DNA from: an uncultured Bacteroidales bacterium
Lineage (GTDB): Bacteria > Bacteroidota > Bacteroidia > Bacteroidales > UBA932
Direction: 5' to 3'
DNA length: 64,000 nt
Assembly: GCA_944322565.1 (NCBI GenBank)
Contig: CALUPG010000007.1
Coordinates: 1-64,000 of the forward strand
Notes under the pieces: model-generated
Databases searched by the model: none
What the model saw: the letters and a program-made list of their open reading frames with translations, nothing else
What the model was told of the DNA's origin: nothing
Translations under genes and position numbers: made by a program
Shown here: in pieces, positions 52,482 to 62,062 of the stretch
Layout: each line of letters begins with the position of its first letter
Position numbering within the stretch: position 1 is the first letter of the stretch

Positions 52482-55322
52482 ATGCCTATACAAAGTGAAG
52501 CCGCATTGGAAACCGGACTGATAGCCACGCTACAGCAAATGGACTATGAATATGTCCAGATTGCGGAGGAAAAAAATCTACTGACTAATTTCAAACGGCA
52601 GCTGGAGATACACAACCGCAAGAAATTGGCAGAGTTTGGACGCAGTGAATTTACAGCAGATGAGTTTGATAAGATACTCATTTACCTTGAAGGGGGCACA
52701 CGCTTCGAGAAGGCGAAGAAGCTCCGAGACCTTTATCCGCTTGACACAGCGGACGGCAAACGCATCTGGGTAGAGTTCCTTGACTGTCAGCAATGGTGTC
52801 AGAATGAATTTCAGGTGTCCAACCAAATCACAGTGGAAGGGCGAAAGAAATGCCGCTACGATGTGACCATTCTTATTAACGGTCTGCCATTGGTGCAGAT
52901 TGAGTTGAAACGCCGTGGCGTGGAACTCAAACAGGCATACAACCAGATACAGCGTTACCACAAGACATCTTTTCACGGTCTGTTTGACTACATCCAACTG
53001 TTTGTTATCTCCAATGGGGTAAACACCCGCTATTTTGCCAACAATCCGAACAGCGGGTACAAGTTTACATTCAACTGGACGGATGCCGCAAATCATCCGT
53101 TCAATGAACTGAATATGTTTGCCTCGTTCTTTCTGGAGAAATGCACTCTCGGAAAAATCATCGGCAAATACATTGTGCTTCACGAGGGCGACAAATGTCT
53201 GATGGTGCTTCGTCCGTATCAGTTCTATGCCGTGGAGAAGATATTGGACAAGGTAAAGAACTCCAATGACAACGGTTATATATGGCATACCACCGGAGCA
53301 GGAAAGACATTGACCTCATTCAAGGCTGCACAACTCGTTTCCGAACTGGATGATGTGGATAAGGTGATGTTTGTCGTAGACCGACACGACCTCGACACTC
53401 AGACCCAATCGGAATATGAAGCATTTGAGCCGGGTGCTGTGGACGGTACGGACAATACGGACGAACTGGTAAAAAGGCTGCAGAGCAACTCTAAAATAAT
53501 CATCACCACTATCCAGAAACTCAATGCAGCAGTCAGCAAGACTTGGTATAGTAATCGGATAGAGGACATACGACACTCCCGTATCGTGATGATTTTTGAC
53601 GAGTGCCACAGAAGCCATTTCGGGGAAAGTCACAAGAAGATAATGAAATTCTTCGACAATGCCCAGGTATTCGGCTTCACGGGTACACCTATCTTCACGG
53701 AGAATGCCGTTGACGGGCATACTACCAAAGAGATATTCGGCAACTGCCTGCACCAGTATCTTATCAAGGATGCGATTGCCGATGAAAATGTGCTGGGGTT
53801 CCTCGTGGAGTATTATCATGGAAACGGAGAAGTGAAAAATGACGATACTCTCCGTATGGAGGAAATAGCCAAATTCATCCTCAATAATTTCAATAAGTCA
53901 ACCTTTGACGGTGAGTTTGATGCACTGTTTGCCGTGCAGTCCGTACCGATGCTTATCAGTTACTATAAGATTTTCAAGTCTCTCAAGCCGGATATCCGTA
54001 TAGGTGCTGTATTCACTTATGCCGCCAACAGCAGTCAGGACGATGAACAGACCGGGATGAATACAGGACAGTTCGCAAATCAAAGCACTGGAGGAGCTGA
54101 CGAACTGCAATCCATCATGGATGATTACAATGAAATGTTCGGCACAGCGTTCACCACCGAGAATTTCCGTGCCTATTACGATGACATCAACCTGCGCATG
54201 AAAAAGAAACGGTCGGACATGAAACCGCTTGACCTCTGCCTTGTCGTGGGTATGTTCCTTACCGGATTCGATAGCAAGAAACTCAATACACTCTATATAG
54301 ATAAGAACTTGGAGTATCATGGACTGTTGCAAGCGTTCAGCCGGACCAACCGTGTCTTGAATGAAAAAAAGCGTTTCGGCAAGATTATATGCTTCCGTGA
54401 TTTAAAAAACAATGTCGATGCGGCCATAAAACTGTTCAGCAATTCTGATAACCCCGAGGATATTGTCCGTCCTCCGTTTGAGGAAGTGAAACGGCAATAC
54501 CGGCAGTTGGCAACGGACTTCTTGCAGAAATACCCGGAGCCAGGAAGCATTGACCTGTTGCAGAGCGAAAAGGACAAGAAAGACTTTGTGCTGGCTTTCC
54601 GTGAAATCATCCGCAAGCACGCAGAGATTCAGATATACGAAGATTACAGTGATGAAGCAGACGACCTTGGCTTGAACGAGCAACAGTTTATGGATTTCAG
54701 GAGCAAATATCTTGATATCTATGACAGTGCTTTTATTCCGGAGCCATCTCAGACCCCAAGTGCCTTGGAAGACGGAGATGTAGTGCCGTACGGAGGCAAG
54801 CATGAATCATTGGATGATGTTGACTTCTGCCTTGAGTTGTTGCACAGCGATATCATTAATGTTGCCTACATCCTTGAATTGATTGCCGGCCTTGACCCGT
54901 ACAGCAACGATTATCCTGAACGGCGCAAGAACATTATTGATACGATGATTAAGGATGCCGAAATGCGTAGCAAGGCAAAGCTCATCGAAGGCTTCATCCG
55001 GCAGAATGTTGATGAGGACAAGGAGAACTTCATGATGCAGCGGCAGAAGGCCGACGGCACAAGCGAACTGGAAGAACGCCTTAACAACTACATTTCAGCC
55101 GAACGGGAAAAGGCGGTGAGTTCATTGGCGCAAGATGAGGGTCTTTCTGCGGAAGTGCTTGACCTTTATCTGAAAGAGTATGACTACCTTCAGAAAGAGC
55201 AGCCGGAAATCATCCAACAGGCACTCAAGGAGAAACACCTCGGACTGATTAAGACCCGAAAGGCTCTCACGAGAATTATGGACAGGCTGAGAAACATAAT
55301 AAGAACATTTAGTTGGGACTAA
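52482..55322 (+). CDS. hsdR: Type I restriction enzyme subunit R (HsdR)
   Basis: 946 residues, normal for this HsdR group. PD-(D/E)xK nuclease: Asp127 (CRYDVTILING) and the ELK of VQIELKRRG (Glu141, Lys143). Superfamily 2 motor: Walker A HTTGAGKTLTSF (Lys275), DECHRSHFG (373-376), TGTPIF, and motif VI region HGLLQAFSRTNRV. A helical C-terminal part (about 780-946) docks on the methylase. It translocates and cuts DNA lacking the cognate methylation. Nothing is truncated, so restriction should be active. hsdM follows after 18 bases. Confidence 0.95.
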   Translation: MPIQSEAALETGLIATLQQMDYEYVQIAEEKNLLTNFKRQLEIHNRKKLAEFGRSEFTADEFDKILIYLEGGTRFEKAKKLRDLYPLDTADGKRIWVEFLDCQQWCQNEFQVSNQITVEGRKKCRYDVTILINGLPLVQIELKRRGVELKQAYNQIQRYHKTSFHGLFDYIQLFVISNGVNTRYFANNPNSGYKFTFNWTDAANHPFNELNMFASFFLEKCTLGKIIGKYIVLHEGDKCLMVLRPYQFYAVEKILDKVKNSNDNGYIWHTTGAGKTLTSFKAAQLVSELDDVDKVMFVVDRHDLDTQTQSEYEAFEPGAVDGTDNTDELVKRLQSNSKIIITTIQKLNAAVSKTWYSNRIEDIRHSRIVMIFDECHRSHFGESHKKIMKFFDNAQVFGFTGTPIFTENAVDGHTTKEIFGNCLHQYLIKDAIADENVLGFLVEYYHGNGEVKNDDTLRMEEIAKFILNNFNKSTFDGEFDALFAVQSVPMLISYYKIFKSLKPDIRIGAVFTYAANSSQDDEQTGMNTGQFANQSTGGADELQSIMDDYNEMFGTAFTTENFRAYYDDINLRMKKKRSDMKPLDLCLVVGMFLTGFDSKKLNTLYIDKNLEYHGLLQAFSRTNRVLNEKKRFGKIICFRDLKNNVDAAIKLFSNSDNPEDIVRPPFEEVKRQYRQLATDFLQKYPEPGSIDLLQSEKDKKDFVLAFREIIRKHAEIQIYEDYSDEADDLGLNEQQFMDFRSKYLDIYDSAFIPEPSQTPSALEDGDVVPYGGKHESLDDVDFCLELLHSDIINVAYILELIAGLDPYSNDYPERRKNIIDTMIKDAEMRSKAKLIEGFIRQNVDEDKENFMMQRQKADGTSELEERLNNYISAEREKAVSSLAQDEGLSAEVLDLYLKEYDYLQKEQPEIIQQALKEKHLGLIKTRKALTRIMDRLRNIIRTFSWD

Positions 55323-55340
55323 AGAAGAACTGAAATAGCT

Positions 55341-56891
55341 ATGAGTGAAGAATTACAGCAGAAACTTCGGGAGCAGCTTTGGGAAGTAGCCAACAAGCTG
55401 CGCGGAAATATGTCGGCCAGTGATTTCATGTATTTTACTTTGGGCTTCATCTTCTACAAATACCTTTCGGAGAAGATTGAAGTATACGCCAACAATGCCC
55501 TGGCGGATGACGAAGTGTCATTCAAGGATTTGTGGACTATGGAGGATGAAGATGCCGCCGAACTGCAGGAGGAACTGAAAAAGCAATGCTTGGAGGGTGT
55601 CGGCTACTTCATAGAACCGACTTACCTTTTCTCATCGGTAATAGACCGAGTAAAGAAGAAAGAGAATATATTGCCCATCCTTGAACGCTCGTTGAAGCGC
55701 ATCGAGGACAGCACATTGGGGCATGACAGTGAGGAAGATTTTGGCGGTCTGTTCTCCGACATTGACCTTGCTTCGCCTAAATTAGGCAAGACGGCAGATG
55801 ACAAGAATACGCTCGTCAGCAATGTCTTGTTAGCCTTGGACGATATAAAGTTTGGCGTGGAAGCATCGAATGAGATTGACATTCTTGGCGACGCCTATGA
55901 GTACATGATAGGTCAGTTCGCTGCCGGTGCCGGAAAGAAAGCCGGAGAGTTCTATACTCCGCAGGAGGTCAGCCAGATACTGGCAGAGATTGTCTTTATC
56001 GGTCGCACACGGCTTCGCAATGTGTATGACCCGACCTGCGGAAGCGGTTCGTTGCTTCTTCGTGCAGCAAAGGTGGGACATGCGGTGGATATTTACGGGC
56101 AGGAAAAGAATCCGACCACTTACAACCTCGCCCGGATGAACATGCTGCTGCATGGCATCAAGTTCAGCAACTTCAAGATTGAAAACGGCGATACATTGGA
56201 ATGGGATGCTTTCGGAGACACACAGTTTGATGCGGTGGTGGCAAATCCCCCTTTCTCTGCAGAATGGAGTGCCGCAGACAAGTTCAATAATGATGACCGT
56301 TTCAGCAAGGCAGGACGCCTTGCGCCGAAGAAAACTGCCGACTATGCCTTTATCCTCCACATGATTTACCACTTGAATGAGGGCGGCACGATGGCTTGCG
56401 TAGCTCCTCATGGGGTGCTGTTCCGAGGCAATGCAGAGGGTGTAATCCGCCGCTTCCTCATTGAGAAGAAGAACTACATAGATGCCATCATCGGTCTGCC
56501 TGCAAACATTTTCTATGGCACAAGCATACCGACTTGTATCCTTGTGTTGAAGAAGTGCCGCAAGGAGGATGACAACATCCTGTTCATCGATGCCAGCAAG
56601 GAGTTTGAAAAAGTCAAGACGCAAAACAAGCTCCGCCCGCAACATATCCGGAAGATAGTGGAAACCTACCGTGACCGCAAGGAGATAGAAAAGTACAGCC
56701 ATCTTGCCACGCTGCAAGAAGTGGCCGACAACGACTATAACCTGAATATTCCCCGGTATGTTGATACCTTTGAGGAAGAAGAACCGATTGACATCAAGGC
56801 TGTAATGGCGGAAATCAAGGAACTGGAGGCCAAACGTGCCGAACTCGACAAGGAGATAGATGTGTATTTGAAAGAGTTGGGAATTATATAG
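55341..56891 (+). CDS. hsdM: Type I DNA methyltransferase subunit (HsdM)
   Basis: A 516-residue N6-adenine methylase: an N-terminal helical domain (HsdM_N), the SAM-binding motif I DPTCGSGSLLL (230-240) and the catalytic NPPF (302-305, ANPPFSAEW), then a C-terminal coiled helix (EIKELEAKRAELDKEID) that contacts HsdS. It methylates the site chosen by HsdS; two HsdM and one HsdS form the methylase. The ORF6N gene follows after 52 bases. Confidence 0.95.
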   Translation: MSEELQQKLREQLWEVANKLRGNMSASDFMYFTLGFIFYKYLSEKIEVYANNALADDEVSFKDLWTMEDEDAAELQEELKKQCLEGVGYFIEPTYLFSSVIDRVKKKENILPILERSLKRIEDSTLGHDSEEDFGGLFSDIDLASPKLGKTADDKNTLVSNVLLALDDIKFGVEASNEIDILGDAYEYMIGQFAAGAGKKAGEFYTPQEVSQILAEIVFIGRTRLRNVYDPTCGSGSLLLRAAKVGHAVDIYGQEKNPTTYNLARMNMLLHGIKFSNFKIENGDTLEWDAFGDTQFDAVVANPPFSAEWSAADKFNNDDRFSKAGRLAPKKTADYAFILHMIYHLNEGGTMACVAPHGVLFRGNAEGVIRRFLIEKKNYIDAIIGLPANIFYGTSIPTCILVLKKCRKEDDNILFIDASKEFEKVKTQNKLRPQHIRKIVETYRDRKEIEKYSHLATLQEVADNDYNLNIPRYVDTFEEEEPIDIKAVMAEIKELEAKRAELDKEIDVYLKELGII

Positions 56892-56943
56892 TCTTGAATG
56901 TGAAATTGGAAATCACAATTTGTGATGTCAAGATTTGTAAGTT

Positions 56944-57885
56944 ATGGCGAAAGACAGGGAGAAGTTGGAGGGCAAGGCAAGCGAACCGGTCGCAAATTGC
57001 GACCAGTTGCAAGAGGCCATTGACATAAAGCCGATGATTCGGTTAATCAGAGGCCAACAAGTTATGATTGACAGGGATTTGGCTCTGTTGTATGGTGTGG
57101 AAACCCGACGATTGAATGAGCAGGTAAAACGAAATATTGAGCGTTTCCCGGATGATTTTATGTTCCAACTCAACAAAGAGGATGTCAAAATCTTGAAGTC
57201 GCAAAATGCGACCTCAAGTTGGGGCGGAGACAGAAGATTGCCTTATGCTTTCACTGAGCAAGGCATTGCTATGCTTAGCTCTGTCTTGAAATCACAAACT
57301 GCCGTGGATGTGAATATACGCATTATGCGGGCCTTTGTATCCATGCGCCGTTTCATCGCCACTAATGCCCAACTGTTCCAGCGGCTTGAAACGATAGAAT
57401 ACCATCAACTTGAAATGAAACAGCATCAGGAGGCGACTGACAAACGTATTGATGAAGTGTTCAAGCGGCTGGACGCAAACATTACGCCCATACAGGGAAT
57501 ATTCTATGACGGGCAAGTATTTGACGCTTACCGTTTCGTGTCTGATTTGACACGAAAGGCCAAGCGTTCAATAGTACTGATTGACAATTATGTAGATGAC
57601 ACCGTGCTTACTATGCTTGACAAACGTAAAAACGGAGTGACGGCAACCATTTACACGCAACGTATCAGCAACCAGTTCCAGTTAGATGTTGACCGTCATA
57701 ACACCCAATATCCACCCATAGAGATAAAGCAGTTTAACAAAGCTCACGACCGCTTTTTGCTTATTGATGATGATGTGTACCACATCGGAGCATCCATCAA
57801 AGATTTAGGTAAAAAGTGGTTTGGTTTCACCTTGATGCGTGACATCACGGCAACTGAACTTATCAACAAAATTAAAGAGAAATGA
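56944..57885 (+). CDS. ORF6N (KilA-N-like) protein with PLD-like C-terminus
   Basis: A 313-residue protein between hsdM and hsdS. Residues about 27-135 form an ORF6N domain ([59 protein letters not shown]), a DNA-binding module best known from phages. A coiled coil follows (about 140-178). Residues about 185-300 look like one half of a phospholipase-D fold ([20 protein letters not shown], then [20 protein letters not shown]: an H-x-R/K-x-x-x-x-D pattern with GAS). Such genes occur within type I loci of Bacteroidota with no known role. The stop overlaps the hsdS reading frame. Confidence 0.8.
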   Translation: MAKDREKLEGKASEPVANCDQLQEAIDIKPMIRLIRGQQVMIDRDLALLYGVETRRLNEQVKRNIERFPDDFMFQLNKEDVKILKSQNATSSWGGDRRLPYAFTEQGIAMLSSVLKSQTAVDVNIRIMRAFVSMRRFIATNAQLFQRLETIEYHQLEMKQHQEATDKRIDEVFKRLDANITPIQGIFYDGQVFDAYRFVSDLTRKAKRSIVLIDNYVDDTVLTMLDKRKNGVTATIYTQRISNQFQLDVDRHNTQYPPIEIKQFNKAHDRFLLIDDDVYHIGASIKDLGKKWFGFTLMRDITATELINKIKEK

Positions 57886-59140
57886 CTATGAACCACAAGA
57901 CATAAAAGATTCAAAGAACCTTAATGCCCCGTCTAAAGGAAATGTCCCGGCGCTGCGTTTTCCGGAGTTTACAGAAGAATGGATATTTGCACCTTTATAT
58001 GATTACTTGGAGGAAAATAAAGAACGTAATAGAAATGACGAATTTGATAAAGGAGATGTACTATCTGTCTCAGGTGATTATGGCATTGTTAATCAGATTC
58101 AACTATTAGGCCGTTCTTTTGCAGGGAGTAGTGTAAGAGACTATCATATTGTACGAAAAGGAAATATAGTTTATACCAAAAGCCCTTTGAAAAAATATCC
58201 TTATGGAATTGTTAAGGTAAATAAAGGGAATGAAGGTATAGTTTCCACTCTATATGCAGTCTACTGCGTTAAACAGAATGCTATCGGTGATTTTATAGAA
58301 AGCTATTTCGCCTTGCCTAAAAGAACAAATAGATATTTTAAGCCAATAGTCAGAATAGACGCAAAGCACGATATGAAAATAGGGAATGAAGAAGCTATTG
58401 CAAATATAGTATGTTTCCCAAGCTATGCTGAGCAAAGAAAAATTTCTGCGTTCATTTCTTTGCTGAATGAACGTATTTCTATTCAGAGCAGGATCATTGA
58501 GAAATACAAATCCCTAATAAAGGCGATGTGCGATACCTTGATTGAACGAGAAACACAGCAAGTCACATTATCTTTTAGTGACTTTGGACAATCATATTCA
58601 GGGTTATCAGGAAAAAGTGCGGAAGATTTTGGTGATGGCTACCCGTTCATAACATACATGAATGTCTATCAGAACCAAATCATTGATTCTACCGATATTG
58701 GTTTGGTGAAAATCAAAGCAAGAGAACAACAGTCAGTTGTCCGTCATGGTGATATTCTTCTTACATTATCTTCTGAAACTCCGGAAGAAGTTGGTATGGG
58801 CGCAGTATATTTTGGGAAAACTTATCCTTTGTATCTGAATAGTTTTTGTTTTGGCATTCATATAACCGATGAAAGCATGATATATCCTCCTTTCTTAGCT
58901 TATTATGTTTCATCACAATTATTTAGAAAAGCCGTTTACCCATTGGCGCAAGGTAGTACACGCTTTAATCTTCAAAAAAGCGACTTTATGAAGAAAAAGT
59001 TTTCTTTTCCACTGATAGAAAAGCAACGCCAAATATACTCAATCCTCAACGCCTATTCGAACAAACTAATTGTTGAAAAACAGATAATGAGATTGCTTTG
59101 TAATCAAAAGTGTCATCTGTTACGCCAGTTGTTTATATGA
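57839..59140 (+). CDS. hsdS: Type I specificity subunit at the expression site (HsdS)
   Basis: The frame runs from a GTG at 57839; no in-frame ATG exists before the conserved start of the protein ([20 protein letters not shown]), so the real start is unsure. First target-recognition domain about residues 40-205, central conserved helix [18 protein letters not shown], second domain to about 390, C-terminal helix ending LLRQLFI. HsdS sets the DNA site methylated by HsdM and cut by HsdR. It carries a 50-bp repeat near its 5' end and a 33-bp repeat in the centre, both inverted in the silent copy at 61466-62662. The 3' end overlaps the convergent silent cassette by 8 bases. Confidence 0.88.
   Translation: MTSRQLNLSTKLKRNDYEPQDIKDSKNLNAPSKGNVPALRFPEFTEEWIFAPLYDYLEENKERNRNDEFDKGDVLSVSGDYGIVNQIQLLGRSFAGSSVRDYHIVRKGNIVYTKSPLKKYPYGIVKVNKGNEGIVSTLYAVYCVKQNAIGDFIESYFALPKRTNRYFKPIVRIDAKHDMKIGNEEAIANIVCFPSYAEQRKISAFISLLNERISIQSRIIEKYKSLIKAMCDTLIERETQQVTLSFSDFGQSYSGLSGKSAEDFGDGYPFITYMNVYQNQIIDSTDIGLVKIKAREQQSVVRHGDILLTLSSETPEEVGMGAVYFGKTYPLYLNSFCFGIHITDESMIYPPFLAYYVSSQLFRKAVYPLAQGSTRFNLQKSDFMKKKFSFPLIEKQRQIYSILNAYSNKLIVEKQIMRLLCNQKCHLLRQLFI
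57926..57975 (+). repeat. Outer hsdS inverted repeat, left copy
   Basis: 50 bases starting GCCCCGTCTAAAGGAAATGT and ending GTTTACAGA. It recurs in reverse at 62610-62659 with one mismatch (T/C at base 36). It encodes the shared N-terminus [16 protein letters not shown]. Inversion between the two copies would swap the complete hsdS body downstream of the start. Confidence 0.92.
58475..58507 (+). repeat. Central hsdS inverted repeat, left copy
   Basis: 33 bases (ATTTCTATTCAGAGCAGGAT then CATTGAGAAATAC) identical in reverse at 62063-62095, coding for [11 protein letters not shown] in the central helix of HsdS. Partial identity continues another 20 bases. Recombination here keeps frame and swaps only the second target-recognition domain. 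Confidence 0.92.
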
Positions 59141-59742
59141 ACATCTGTTGGAGTAAGAAATTCTTGGTATTCAGATGATTGGCAAGCACCTTTTGTTCAA
59201 TATTAAGTTTATGCTCTACATTCAAGAGCAATTTCGCTATTGCTTCTTGCTCATTTTTATTGGGTAAAGTAATTTTTGCGTTTTGTATATCAGCGTAATG
59301 CAGATGTATGATAGTGCTACCTTTAGCATATTTGGCCAAATTTTTCTTGACTATGATATTGAAATAATAACTAAGGTAATTACTATTGTTTCGCTCATTA
59401 ACATGGATTCCAAACATGTCTCCACCAAGTATTATACCATCTTCATTTATTGCTGATGGTGCTATAAGTGATAATGCATCAACTGTAGTTGATGCAGGAA
59501 AAAGCAAGTCTCCTTTTGTGCTTAATGTACTGTTTGGAGACTTTGTAGTATGAGAAACAACATTTTCTATTACGCAGCCATAGGTAGTGAATAGTTCTCC
59601 GTAAATAATACACGGATTTCCATCTTTAGACAAATCATCTTTAGACAAGTTCATCACATTAAATGGCTCTCCAATATCATGGATAAACTGCTCTGTCTTG
59701 TTGCATTTTCTATAATGTTCAACCAGAATCGCCTTATTAAGG
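59133..59742 (-). pseudogene. Silent half hsdS cassette A (second TRD)
   Basis: An open frame on the minus strand that begins without start signals at the border with the Fic gene (AAGGCGAT at 59728-59735, in the same frame as AAGGCGAT at 58520-58527 of the active hsdS). It continues through one complete target-recognition domain to LLQQMFI. It has no promoter or central helix, so it is a donor module rather than a gene. An internal ATG at 59657 is not a plausible start. Its stop overlaps the active hsdS stop, so a 1.2-kb inversion would put this domain into the expressed gene. Confidence 0.8.
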
Positions 59743-60834
59743 ATTTTCCATCAAGATATAGTTTGTGCTTCGCCCTCCTTCATCGGATTTCTTCAGCACA
59801 CCTTTCCCAACAAGGTCACGAATGTCATTGAGGGCTGTATCTGTGGAACATTTTGCAATCTTGGCCCATTTGCCAGTAGTAAGTTTGCCGAAAAATCCGT
59901 CAAACTGCATATTAATCAACTTCCGTTGTCTTTCGTTGAATGACATATCTCGGTTTCGCTCCCAAAACTCGGCTTTACGCAGGACCGACGACAAAGCGCC
60001 TTCGGTTGAGGCCAGCGCCAGATCTAAACAATGCAAAAACCATAGGATCCACTCTGTGATGTCTCCATCACTATGCTGCGTGAGTTCCAGTACTTCATAA
60101 TACTCTTTTTGCATTATCTTCATTTCAGCAGATATGGAGTAAAAGCGTTTGCTGCACTTTTCTGAGCGGGCAAGCATCATATCGGTCAGAGCGCGGGCAA
60201 TACGCCCATTGCCATCATCAAACGGATGTATAGACACAAACCACAGGTGCGCTATAGCAGCTTTCAGTACTGCGTCAATCGGTTCATTGGCATTGATCCA
60301 TGAGATAAACCTTTCCATTTCCTCAGGTAATCTGTCTGCAGAGGGAGCCTGATAGTGTACTTTTTCCTTGCCCATGGCACCTGATACCACCTGCATCTCG
60401 CCGCTACGGTATTTTCCCACCTCAATATGATATAACCCACTCATACCTGTTGGAAATAATACATTGTGCCATCCGAAAAGCCGCTCAGATGAAAGCGGCT
60501 TATCATAATTTTGTGTGGCATCCAACTGCATCTCAACGATGCCCTCTATGTATCGGGACACAGGGACAAGTCCTGCTGTTGTTATTCCGAGCCTGCGGGC
60601 TATTGATGACCTCACCTCTTCAAGATTCAGTTTCTCACCCTCTATTTCGGATGAGCGGACGAGTTCTATCGACATATTTGACAGTACGGCTTCATCCTGA
60701 GAGTCGAATCCCAGCGACAGCATCCGCCCGATGACCATGCCCTGCTTGGCACGCACACGACCCAATTCGTGCATTATCTTTTGGCTGTCATAGCGGAATT
60801 GCCACCAATTTTCATAATCATGAATATATCGCAT
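59737..60834 (-). CDS. Fic family protein (predicted AMPylator)
   Basis: 365 residues. The Fic core is complete: HPFDDGNGRIAR at 203-214 (catalytic His203, Asp207, Asn209, Arg211). An N-terminal inhibitory helix motif SSEIEG (61-66, [S/T]xxxE[G/N]) marks a class II self-inhibited Fic. Residues 1-50 resemble the DUF4172 extension, and about 300-360 form a winged helix (KWAKIAKCSTDTALNDIRDL). Fic enzymes transfer AMP from ATP to protein hydroxyls. The gene lies inside the invertible hsdS region, and its last codons overlap the edge of cassette A. It has its own promoter at 60851. Confidence 0.9.
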   Translation of the reverse strand: MRYIHDYENWWQFRYDSQKIMHELGRVRAKQGMVIGRMLSLGFDSQDEAVLSNMSIELVRSSEIEGEKLNLEEVRSSIARRLGITTAGLVPVSRYIEGIVEMQLDATQNYDKPLSSERLFGWHNVLFPTGMSGLYHIEVGKYRSGEMQVVSGAMGKEKVHYQAPSADRLPEEMERFISWINANEPIDAVLKAAIAHLWFVSIHPFDDGNGRIARALTDMMLARSEKCSKRFYSISAEMKIMQKEYYEVLELTQHSDGDITEWILWFLHCLDLALASTEGALSSVLRKAEFWERNRDMSFNERQRKLINMQFDGFFGKLTTGKWAKIAKCSTDTALNDIRDLVGKGVLKKSDEGGRSTNYILMENP

Positions 60835-60850
60835 AGCATTCGGTTTTATG

Positions 60851-60882
60851 CAAAATTAGGCACAATTCGGAGAATAGACAAG
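60851..60882 (-). promoter_or_regulatory. Promoter of the Fic gene
   Basis: On the minus strand CTTG, 20 bases, then TAATTTTG (60851-60858, exact -7 match), 16 bases before the start codon. Confidence 0.6.
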
Positions 60883-60911
60883 TTATTCACCGAATATTTT
60901 AGGTGAATAAC
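60882..60911. promoter_or_regulatory. Candidate operator: 10-bp dyad at the Fic promoter
   Basis: Perfect inverted repeat GTTATTCACC (60882-60891) and GGTGAATAAC (60902-60911) around a 10-base AT-rich spacer. It touches the -33 position of the Fic promoter. The Fic protein ends in a winged helix, so self-regulation is possible; this is inference. Confidence 0.5.
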
Positions 60912-60936
60912 GCGCTTTTTCGCCGAAAAATATACC

Positions 60937-61473
60937 TTAATTAAGGGGATTATCGAAACTGTTATTTCTTCGCAAAAGCCTAATACACTTATAAAAAATT
61001 GCCTTTCCTGCAATTCATCTACATTGCAGGAAAGCCAAGTGGCGGAAAATGGGAATTTCCCCGTTTACGGAGCAACGGGTATAAGTGGCTATACTGAAAC
61101 AGCAGATATAAACGGTGAATCTATTTTGATAATCAAAGATGGTTCAGGTGTTGGTACAGTTAGGTTTGTGACTGGAGAATACAGCTACATCGGAACTCTC
61201 AACCGACTAACAGCAAAAGCTGGCTATTGCTTAAAGTACATATACTTTGCCTTGCAAGAATTTAATTTTGAATCATATAAAACAGGAATGGCTATACCAC
61301 ACATCTATTTTAAGGATTATGGTAGAGCGAAAATCTATTGCCCTCCCTATAAGCTGCAAGCTACAATATCACAGCAACTCACTTGCATTGAAAGCAAGAT
61401 TGATGTTGAAAAACGAATATTATCTGACCATGCGCAACAGAAATCATATCTGCTATCACAAATGTTTATATGA
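60937..61473 (+). pseudogene. Silent half hsdS cassette B (second TRD)
   Basis: A plus-strand frame starting at TAATTAAGGGGATT (60938-60951), which recurs inverted in the full silent copy (62042-62055) in the same reading frame (LIKGI). It continues with a complete target-recognition domain (NGNFPVYGATGISGYTETAD, GSGVGTVRFVTGEYSYIGTL) and ends SYLLSQMFI. There is no start codon at the junction and no promoter; a TTG at 61024 is not a convincing start. It is a donor module paired with the silent copy at 61466-62662. Confidence 0.8.
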
Positions 61474-61493
61474 ACATCTGTGACAGCAGATAT
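61447..61493. repeat. Imperfect palindrome at convergent hsdS 3' ends
   Basis: Both convergent frames end in YLLSQMFI and share 8 bases (TTATATGA), so the junction is a near-perfect palindrome centred about 61470 (CACAAATGTTTATATGAACA on the left, mirrored on the other strand). The same arrangement, less conserved, lies at 59125-59150 between the active hsdS and cassette A. Confidence 0.75.
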
Positions 61494-62062
61494 TGCTTTT
61501 GTGCGTGGTAGCAGCGAAGAAAACCTTTCTCTACATCAAGTTTGGAATAGAATGCCGTTGCAATTTTTACCAAAGATTGTTGTTCTCTTATGGATATAAC
61601 AGGGATTCTGATTTCACATAGACTTTCAAACGATAGGCACAAGCGAACACTTCCCTCCAAACGTTTCCCAACTTCATATGAGAATGCGACTGTTTTGAAA
61701 AATAATTCAAGATATTCAGGCAATATATTCTTCGATGTACGGAAACAAATATACATTGGGCTTACAATTCCGCACTCTTTGTCTTTAAGCCGTGCAATAG
61801 AACCGACATTTATTCGTGCTGGGTTAAATGCAAAATCATTAATACTTACTATTTTGTAATTGCTTGTATCATCACTCGCAATAATCCTATCTTCAAACTG
61901 TTCTGACTGTTCAACAAAACCATGTTTATTGCTCACAGACAGCACGGGTAAATCCTTACCCGTTTTATTATGTTGTGAAATCTGTGTGATATAACATCCA
62001 AGTGTGTCTGATGTTGCAGCATGATTAAACGCCAATTCAACAATCCCCTTAATTAGGGTTTC

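Noticed and set aside
56944..57885. ORF6N gene as evidence of a prophage
   Set aside because: No phage structural, replication or lysis genes nearby; the gene fits within the hsd operon.
61590..61859. 89-codon plus-strand frame opposite the silent hsdS copy
   Set aside because: Antisense to a continuous HsdS frame with clear homology to the other cassettes.
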